Shown in pieces: positions 1-5,009 of a stretch of 7,223 nt of DNA. The stretch comes from an uncultured Clostridia bacterium (GTDB lineage Bacteria > Bacillota > Clostridia > Oscillospirales > Acutalibacteraceae): the NCBI GenBank assembly GCA_947567585.1, contig CANONE010000112.1, forward strand, positions 1 through 7,223, read 5' to 3'. Position numbers and translations under genes: made by a program. Position 1 is the first letter of the stretch. The number at the start of each line of letters is the position of its first letter. Below the pieces are notes generated by a model. The model did no database searches. It saw only the letters and a program-made list of their open reading frames with translations, and was not told the DNA's origin.

Positions 1-1
1 T

Positions 2-865
2 TCCGATCTGTTTTCTAAGATGGGGACGGATCCCCGGGACAAGTACAGCCATTTACGCATGGTCATTATGGTAGGCGCCGTTATGGGTATCCACGGGTTT
101 GTAATGCTGTGCCTCAACTACCATGAGTTCGACCCTATGAGCATTGTAAAATATCTCCCGGTTTCCGCCTGTTACATTATTTCCATGGCCATTGGCTACA
201 TAGGACTGCGGTATTTGGAGCTTTCCGTATCCTCTCCCGTCTGCAACTCTTCCGGCGCCGTGGCCGCTGTCCTGTGCTTTGTCCTTTTGGGGCAGACCAT
301 GAGCGGCCCGCAGCTGGTGTCTGTGGTCCTGGTGGTGCTGGGCGTGATCCTTCTTTCCGTCTTTGACATGAAGGATGAGAACAAGGCCCGGCGCTTCCGG
401 GGTGAAGTCATCGAAGAGAAGTACGCGGTCAGCGCTCTGGCCGTGAGCATACCCATTATCTACTGCCTGATCGACGCCCTGGGCACCTTCGGCGACAGCT
501 TGGTATTGGACGCCTGGGCTCTTGTCAGCGAAGAGGAAGGGGAGATTGCCTATGAATTCACCTTTTTCCTGTGCGCTGTAGCGGCGTTCATTTTCCTGGT
601 ATTTGTGAAAAAGCAGAAATTCAGTCTCTGGGAAGAGCGGGAAAAGGGCCTAGGAGCCATTTGCGAAACGGCTGGCCAGTTCTTTTACATCTACGCCATT
701 GCCGACAACGCCATTATGGCCGCGCCCCTGATTTCCAGCTACTGCCTGTTTTCTGTGGTGCTGTCCCGCATTTTCCTGAAAGAGAAGCTCACCCTGCGCC
801 AGTATGGGGCCATCGCCATTGCCGGAGCGGGCATCGTCCTAATGGGCGCACTGGAAGGGGCGTGA
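2..865 (+). CDS. DMT-superfamily transporter, EamA family (5' partial)
   Basis: Inner-membrane permease of the drug/metabolite transporter superfamily; the substrate cannot be told from sequence. The reading frame is open to the left edge, with codons for S-D-L-F-S-K before the first ATG at base 20. Those residues look like the end of the first transmembrane helix of such proteins, so the gene probably starts outside the window and ATG 20 is internal. Repeated hydrophobic helices are visible. The two EamA-type repeat ends can be seen: one with 'LELSVSSPV' followed by a long hydrophobic pair around bases 215-365, and a second with 'APLISSYC' followed by 'FLKEKLTLRQYGAIAIAGAG' near the C-terminus (bases 723-840). 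An acidic loop, 'SEEEGE', splits the halves. The CHAP gene follows after 5 bases, suggesting co-transcription. Family assignment is firm; substrate and true start are unknown. Confidence 0.9.
   Translation, partial: SDLFSKMGTDPRDKYSHLRMVIMVGAVMGIHGFVMLCLNYHEFDPMSIVKYLPVSACYIISMAIGYIGLRYLELSVSSPVCNSSGAVAAVLCFVLLGQTMSGPQLVSVVLVVLGVILLSVFDMKDENKARRFRGEVIEEKYAVSALAVSIPIIYCLIDALGTFGDSLVLDAWALVSEEEGEIAYEFTFFLCAVAAFIFLVFVKKQKFSLWEEREKGLGAICETAGQFFYIYAIADNAIMAAPLISSYCLFSVVLSRIFLKEKLTLRQYGAIAIAGAGIVLMGALEGA
853..860 (+). promoter_or_regulatory. Ribosome binding site for the CHAP gene
   Basis: GGAAGGGG lies inside the last codons of the transporter gene. It is 10 bases from ATG 871 but only 1 base from the in-frame GTG at 862, which overlaps the transporter stop as GTGA. 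The spacing favours ATG 871. Confidence 0.55.
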
Positions 866-870
866 GCGGT

Positions 871-1410
871 ATGGAGCATGTAGAGTTTGGAAACTCAGAA
901 CTGGCCCCCGCCTGCAAGGAGCGGCTGGCCCTCTTCGCCCGGGTGGAGGCCCAGCGCTGCTGGCACGGGAACGTGCTGGGGGTAAAGTCCAACCTGGAGC
1001 CCATTCTCCGCCACTTTCCCAAGTGGAAGCTGAAGGAGGCCGAGAGCCTGTGGTGCGCGGCCTTTGTGTACTACTGCTGCCTGGGGGCTGGGTATGTGTT
1101 CCCCGTGCGGCCAAAGGAGTGCGTGTCCTGCAATCTGGCCGGGTGCGGGGCTTGGGAGGAGTGGGCCAAAGCTGACAACCGTATCGGGTGGCTCGCGCCC
1201 AGCTGCCTGCCTCAGCCGGGGCATATTGTGCTGTTCGACAAGGTGTTCGAGAATAAGGTCCATGACCACATCGGCATTGTGCTGGGCGCGGACAAGGACA
1301 GAATCGTCACCGCGGAGGGGAACCTGAACAACGTCTCCGGGGTGGTAGAGCGGCCCAGGGACAGGCACATCCGGGGGTACATCAGCCTGCCGGACGGGTT
1401 CGTCTATTGA
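871..1410 (+). CDS. CHAP-domain cysteine hydrolase/amidase, no signal peptide
   Basis: A 179-residue protein with the layout of a CHAP (NlpC/P60-like) fold, a family of cysteine amidases and peptidases best known from peptidoglycan cleavage. The likely nucleophile is Cys62 in 'LWCAAFVYYCC'. The likely His is His133 in 'HDHIGIVLG', preceded by the typical 'PQPGHIVLFD' strand (residues 114-123). The third and fourth polar positions are probably Glu149 and Asn151 in 'TAEGN'. The protein has no signal peptide, membrane helix or wall-binding domain, so it appears to be cytoplasmic or dependent on another export route. It has many cysteines, including a C-x2-C-x4-C cluster at residues 84, 87 and 92. 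ATG 871 was chosen because of the ribosome-site spacing; GTG 862 would add three residues. The same frame stays open well upstream, but that part overlaps the transporter and is a shadow. The substrate is unknown, and a role other than cell-wall hydrolysis is possible. Confidence 0.82.
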   Translation: MEHVEFGNSELAPACKERLALFARVEAQRCWHGNVLGVKSNLEPILRHFPKWKLKEAESLWCAAFVYYCCLGAGYVFPVRPKECVSCNLAGCGAWEEWAKADNRIGWLAPSCLPQPGHIVLFDKVFENKVHDHIGIVLGADKDRIVTAEGNLNNVSGVVERPRDRHIRGYISLPDGFVY

Positions 1411-1416
1411 GGGGGG
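1410..1416 (+). promoter_or_regulatory. Ribosome binding site selecting a GTG start
   Basis: The A plus six-G run overlaps the last base of the CHAP stop codon and sits 5 bases before GTG 1422. The TTG at 1407, overlapping the CHAP stop as TTGA, and the ATG at 1443 both lack a suitable upstream purine run, so GTG 1422 is preferred. Confidence 0.6.
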
Positions 1417-1421
1417 AACAT

Positions 1422-2315
1422 GTGAAAAATCCTATTATTCCTATGACAAAGGAGCTGGCCGCAAAAATCGCGGCTTGGCGCTACCCCGATGAATACGCCG
1501 TATACAATTGGCGGGAGGGGGAACCCTTGGACCAGCTGCTGGACGGCGGCGCCTACGCCCTTTTAAACCGCCAAGGGGACTTGGTAGGCTTTTACCAGTT
1601 CGGCCAGGGGGCAAGAATCCCCACAAAAGAGCCGGAAAGCTATCCCGAAGGCCCGTTAGACGTGGGACTTGGCCTGTGCCCGGAGCTTTGCGGTCTGGGA
1701 TTAGGCGCGGCCTTTTTGCAGGCGGGATTGGATTTTGCCAAAAAAGAGCTGGGAGCGGAAGATTTCCGCCTCACCGTGGCCGCTTTTAACCAGCGGGCCT
1801 GGCGGGTCTACACCCGGTGCGGGTTTGGCGCGGGGGAAAAAACCGTCCACAAAATTTCCGGAGAGCCCTTTGTCATTCTGGCTGGGCCGGATTGCGGCGG
1901 GCGGCTGGAGTACAGGCACGGCGTCCTGCCGGAGGAATACTGCGGCCTGCGAAAGGCTGTGGGCTGGAGCGCCATCTGCCTGGAGCAGGCGGCGGAAGGC
2001 TTGGCCGGCTCGGCATTCGCGGCCGGGTGCTATGACGGCGGCATAGCCGTAGGCAGCGCCCGGCTGCTCTGGGACGGCGGCTATACCGCTTATCTCACAG
2101 ACGTCATGGTACTCCCCGCTTACCAGGGCCGGGGGATTGGCACAAAAATGGTGGAGGACTGCCTTGCTTTCCTGCGGGCCCAGATGCGGCCAGGGTGGCG
2201 CTTGAAAGTCCACCTGCTGGCAGGCAAGGGCAGAGACAGCTTTTACCAGAGATTTGGCTTTAGCCAGCGGCCCAACGACAACGCGGGCCCCGCCATGGAT
2301 ATGTGGATGGAATAG
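1422..2315 (+). CDS. Tandem GNAT-family N-acetyltransferase (two GNAT domains)
   Basis: A 297-residue soluble protein made of two GNAT folds in a row; GNAT enzymes move an acetyl group from acetyl-CoA to an amine. Domain 1 (about residues 8-155) has the acetyl-CoA loop 'CGLGLGAAF' at 90-98, with Cys in the usual Arg/Gln place, and the C-terminal signature 'AFNQRAWRVYTRCGF' (121-135). Domain 2 (about 163-297) has the canonical loop 'YQGRGIG' (234-240) after 'LTDVMVLPA', then 'SFYQRFGF' (273-280). Domain 2 resembles the single-domain GNAT at 3686-4084, sharing LRxxVGW, CYDG, DVMVxPxYQGRGIGT and FYxxFGF, so the two are probably paralogues. The gene begins 11 bases after the CHAP stop, suggesting translational coupling. 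Both acetyl-CoA loops look usable. The acceptor (small molecule, peptide or protein N-terminus) cannot be deduced. Confidence 0.88.
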   Translation: MKNPIIPMTKELAAKIAAWRYPDEYAVYNWREGEPLDQLLDGGAYALLNRQGDLVGFYQFGQGARIPTKEPESYPEGPLDVGLGLCPELCGLGLGAAFLQAGLDFAKKELGAEDFRLTVAAFNQRAWRVYTRCGFGAGEKTVHKISGEPFVILAGPDCGGRLEYRHGVLPEEYCGLRKAVGWSAICLEQAAEGLAGSAFAAGCYDGGIAVGSARLLWDGGYTAYLTDVMVLPAYQGRGIGTKMVEDCLAFLRAQMRPGWRLKVHLLAGKGRDSFYQRFGFSQRPNDNAGPAMDMWME

Positions 2316-2377
2316 GGCCGTCCGCTTAGCCATTCTGGCGGCAATTTATAGGATCATCTTAAAAAGAGGGTGTAAGC

Positions 2378-3673
2378 ATGACCGATCAACTAACCAACCG
2401 GCTCTTTGACTTTATCCAGAGCAGCCCCACCGCCCTGCATACGGTGCAGACGGTCCGGGCTATGCTGCTGCAAGCGGGATTTACGGAGCTTTTTGAGACA
2501 GAGCCCTGGCAGCTTACGCCGGGGCGGGGATACTTTACCACCCGGGGCGGGGGCTCTGTCATTGCGCTGCGCTACCCCAAGGCGGATTTCCGGGCCTTCT
2601 CCATTGTAGCGCCCCACGGGGATTCACCCGCGTTTAAGGTAAAGGGCTCGCCGGAAATGAAGGTAGAGGACCGCTATGCCAAGCTGAACACCGAGGTTTA
2701 CGGCGGCATGGCCCTGCATCTCTGGCTGGACCGGCCCCTCAGCGTGGCGGGGCGGCTGGCGGTGCGGACAGAGGAGGGGATCCGGTCCGTGCTGACAGAT
2801 ATCAGCCGGGACCTTCTGGTAATTCCCAGCCTGGCCATTCATATGAACCGGGAGGCCAATCAAGGGGCGAAAACCGATCCCCAAAAGGACACCCTGCCTC
2901 TGTTGGGAGGGGGCGAAGCGGACCTGCTGTCCCTGGCGGCGGAGCGAGCTGGGGTGAAGAAGGAGGACATTTTGTCCCACGACCTGTATCTCTACCATCG
3001 GGCCCGGGGCACGGTGTACGGGGCGGACCAGGAGTTCATAGCCGCGCCCAAGCTGGACGATTTAGAGTGCGCGTTTTCCGCTGTCACAGCCTTTTTGCAG
3101 AGCGAAAACCCGGAAAACTCCACGGTCTGCGCCATTTTTGACAATGAGGAGACCGGCAGCATGACCCGCCACGCGGCCGGTTCCACCTTCCTTGGCGACG
3201 TGCTGGACCGGATCTGCGCCGCCGCTGGCAAAGACGCCGCTGAACGCCAGCGGGCCATCCAGAGCGGCATGCTGCTCAGTGCGGACAACGCCCACGCCGT
3301 TCACCCTAACTACCCGGAAAAGGCGGACCCCACCAGCCGCTGCTATATGAACCAGGGAGTGGTGGTGAAGCACAGCACCCGCTATGCCACGGACGCTGTT
3401 ACCGCCGCAGTGTTCCGCCGGATCTGCGAAAAGGCCGGCGTGCCTACCCAGGATTTTTACAACCATTCCTCCAACCCCGGCGGGGGCACTCTGGGGCTGA
3501 TTTCCGGGAGCCATGTGTCCATTCCCACGGTGGATATCGGCCTAGCCCAGCTCAGTATGCACTCTCCCTATGAGACGGCAGGCAAAGAGGACCTCTCACA
3601 CATGATGAACGCCATGACAGCCTTTTATAACAGCGTGCTTTCCTGGAAGGGGAACAGCTGCCATATTGGCTAG
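2378..3673 (+). CDS. apeB: M18 family zinc aminopeptidase
   Basis: Cytosolic dinuclear-zinc aminopeptidase of peptidase family M18 (aspartyl aminopeptidase/aminopeptidase I type). It removes N-terminal residues from peptides; the acidic-residue preference is known for parts of the family but is not shown here. Length is 431 residues, normal for bacterial members. The expected metal and catalytic residues are all visible: His80 in 'VAPHGDSP', Asp227 in 'PKLDDLE', Glu257 (general base) and Glu258 in 'FDNEETGS', Asp303 in 'SADNAHA', and His395 in 'LSMHSPYE'. The conserved 'SSNPGGGTLG' stretch (364-373) is also present. There is no signal peptide. The ATG at 2378 has AGAGGG 7 bases upstream. A 62-base gap separates it from the upstream GNAT gene, so it may have its own promoter, though I could not identify one with confidence. 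It is tightly linked to the GNAT gene downstream. Confidence 0.97.
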   Translation: MTDQLTNRLFDFIQSSPTALHTVQTVRAMLLQAGFTELFETEPWQLTPGRGYFTTRGGGSVIALRYPKADFRAFSIVAPHGDSPAFKVKGSPEMKVEDRYAKLNTEVYGGMALHLWLDRPLSVAGRLAVRTEEGIRSVLTDISRDLLVIPSLAIHMNREANQGAKTDPQKDTLPLLGGGEADLLSLAAERAGVKKEDILSHDLYLYHRARGTVYGADQEFIAAPKLDDLECAFSAVTAFLQSENPENSTVCAIFDNEETGSMTRHAAGSTFLGDVLDRICAAAGKDAAERQRAIQSGMLLSADNAHAVHPNYPEKADPTSRCYMNQGVVVKHSTRYATDAVTAAVFRRICEKAGVPTQDFYNHSSNPGGGTLGLISGSHVSIPTVDIGLAQLSMHSPYETAGKEDLSHMMNAMTAFYNSVLSWKGNSCHIG

Positions 3674-3677
3674 GAGG
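3672..3677 (+). promoter_or_regulatory. Perfect AGGAGG overlapping the apeB stop codon
   Basis: AGGAGG begins at the second base of the apeB TAG stop and lies 8 bases before ATG 3686. This geometry is typical of translational coupling between the aminopeptidase and the following GNAT gene. Confidence 0.8.
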
Positions 3678-3685
3678 ACCGCGTT

Positions 3686-4084
3686 ATGCTGCGGTACGTT
3701 TTGAACCCAGACGCGCCCCCGGAAAGCATCGCCGCCCTCCGGCGCTCTGTTGGCTGGGGCGGCATGGAGGCGGAGCTGAAAGATCCGGCCCTGCGGGACT
3801 ATCTGCGGATTGCCTGCTATGACGGGGAAAGACTGGCGGGCTTTCTGGCCGTAGTAAGCAACGGCGTGACTGACGCTTATATTCAAGACGTGATGGTCCA
3901 CCCGGACTACCAGGGCAGGGGCATCGGCACAGAGCTGATGAACCGGGCCGTCAGCCGTCTGAAAGACAGCCGCATCTATATGATCTCCGTGATTTACGGA
4001 GAAGAAAGCCTGCGGCCCTTTTATGAAAAATTCGGGTTTTACACCATGCTCTGCGGCCAGATGGAGACCCGCCCTGAAACCTGA
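3686..4084 (+). CDS. GNAT-family N-acetyltransferase, single domain
   Basis: A 132-residue cytosolic acetyltransferase of the GNAT superfamily, using acetyl-CoA and an unknown amine acceptor. Visible marks are strand beta-4 'AYIQDVMVHPDY' (64-75), the acetyl-CoA pyrophosphate loop 'QGRGIGTELM' (76-85), and the C-terminal 'LRPFYEKFGFY' (109-119) that contributes the usual Tyr. The length is typical of a minimal GNAT. It resembles domain 2 of the tandem GNAT at 1422-2315, suggesting local duplication or repeated recruitment of one GNAT type. It is coupled to apeB, with 12 bases between the genes and a ribosome site overlapping the stop, so the two are very likely co-expressed. A link to peptide or amino-acid metabolism is possible but is inference only. 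Confidence 0.92.
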   Translation: MLRYVLNPDAPPESIAALRRSVGWGGMEAELKDPALRDYLRIACYDGERLAGFLAVVSNGVTDAYIQDVMVHPDYQGRGIGTELMNRAVSRLKDSRIYMISVIYGEESLRPFYEKFGFYTMLCGQMETRPET

Positions 4085-4137
4085 AAACATACATGGTGCA
4101 ATATCCTTATGGGTAGGGGTTCTAAAGATATTTGCGC

Positions 4138-4142
4138 AGGAG
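4138..4142 (+). promoter_or_regulatory. Ribosome binding site deciding the start of the membrane-protein gene
   Basis: AGGAG is 8 bases before ATG 4151. The in-frame ATG at 4109 has no purine-rich site before it and would add 14 polar residues ahead of the first helix, so 4151 is the better start. Confidence 0.7.
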
Positions 4143-4150
4143 ATGAGGAT

Positions 4151-4918
4151 ATGGAACGGATCAAAAGCTTAGGCCGCTATCAAAAAGGCGTCATCCTATT
4201 CATGATTGCTATGATACTGGCCTTCACGGTGATGTACCCCATGACCATCTCGCGGGTGGGATTTGCGTATATGGACGCCATTCTCGTCCCAAGCCAAGAA
4301 AACGGCGGCACGGTGTACACTGGCAAAATTCTCTGGCAGCGGGCGCGCTTTACAGTGTCGGCGGATAAGACCGTGGTGTTTCAGCATGGCGATAAAATCT
4401 ATGGTCCCTATACCGCGAAGGAGGACCCCTCTGCCATTCCAAAGGACGAGGACCTGGCGGAAGATATGACCGGCGTGGAGCTTCGGCAGGGAGATGAAAT
4501 TCTGTTTCGCGGGGGCGTTCTGAAAACCAACGATTTTCTGGTACTGTACAGCGAAGACGGAACCCCAGCCCACTTCTATATCACCTATACCACCAGCGAT
4601 GGAATCGAGAGGGACGAAAGCGGGAATCCCATTGACCCCGTAGAGCCCTTCGCGACTACCATACTGGAGCTGATGAACGGCCCCCAGCTGACCCACAAGG
4701 GCCAGTGGCCCATATGGTTTCTCGGCGTGCTCTGCTGCGGTTTCAATACCTTTTCCATTTTGTTTGCGGACGAGCTGTTCCGTTTTGCGCTGGCGCTTCG
4801 GGTTCGCTGCCCGGACGGCGCGGAGCCGTCGGAGCTGGAAATCGCGGGAAGGTATATCGGCTGGACGGTTCTGGCCGTTTTGGCAGTGGCACTCTTTGTG
4901 ATAGGCTTGCGGTGGTAA
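4151..4918 (+). CDS. Conserved-type three-helix membrane protein of unknown function
   Basis: A 255-residue protein with no function that I recognise, although its composition and overall pattern feel like a conserved hypothetical of Clostridia. A short basic N-terminus (ERIKSLGRYQK) precedes helix 1 at about residues 13-34. A hydrophilic domain of about 150 residues (35-185) follows; it is rich in beta-type segments and Gly/Asp turns, with 'DKIYGPYTAKED' and 'LRQGDEILFRGG' as recognisable stretches. Helix 2 (about 187-206, starting WPIWFLGVL) and helix 3 (about 236-253) form a C-terminal pair joined by a loop with 'EPSELEIAGRY'. By the positive-inside rule the N-terminus is probably cytoplasmic and the large domain external. 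No lipobox, enzyme motif or sortase signal is seen. It lies 66 bases after the GNAT gene and 91 before the GH13-GNAT gene, so operon membership is uncertain. Confidence 0.85.
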   Translation: MERIKSLGRYQKGVILFMIAMILAFTVMYPMTISRVGFAYMDAILVPSQENGGTVYTGKILWQRARFTVSADKTVVFQHGDKIYGPYTAKEDPSAIPKDEDLAEDMTGVELRQGDEILFRGGVLKTNDFLVLYSEDGTPAHFYITYTTSDGIERDESGNPIDPVEPFATTILELMNGPQLTHKGQWPIWFLGVLCCGFNTFSILFADELFRFALALRVRCPDGAEPSELEIAGRYIGWTVLAVLAVALFVIGLRW

Positions 4919-4943
4919 CGGGCTTTTGAGAAAGCCAGAGCCC
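4919..4943 (+). other. Short hairpin after the membrane-protein gene
   Basis: Immediately after the stop codon, GGCTTT-TGAG-AAAGCC (4921-4936) can form a perfect 6-base-pair stem with a 4-base loop. An overlapping alternative pairs GGGCT at 4920 with AGCCC at 4939. No T-run follows, so it is not a standard intrinsic terminator; it could be an attenuating or RNA-stabilising hairpin, or chance. The rest of the 91-base gap to 5009 shows no convincing promoter. Confidence 0.3.
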
Positions 4944-5009
4944 GCGCCGCGCCCTTATAGCAACGCTAGCTCTTCAATCCCTAAAAACATATGAAAGGAA
5001 GAACAGACT

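Noticed and set aside
571..870. A long open frame running from 571 into the CHAP gene, which would give a 279-residue protein
   Set aside because: The first 100 codons overlap the transporter in another frame and read as Arg/His-rich shadow sequence. The CHAP fold starts only after 871, where a ribosome site fits.
2316..2377. Possible promoter before apeB (TTTATA near 2345) and a small GCCA-TTC-TGGC hairpin
   Set aside because: No -35 element at proper spacing was found, and the 4-base-pair stem has no T-run. The signals are too weak to annotate.
3062..4090. Open frames of 150 and 164 codons on the - strand, across apeB and the GNAT gene
   Set aside because: They are antisense to confident genes, show no motifs, and lack a ribosome site that would support them.
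4085..4150. Search for a promoter or terminator between the GNAT and membrane-protein genes
   Set aside because: Only A/T-rich bases without a spaced -35/-10 pair or a stem with T-run. Nothing supportable beyond the ribosome site.
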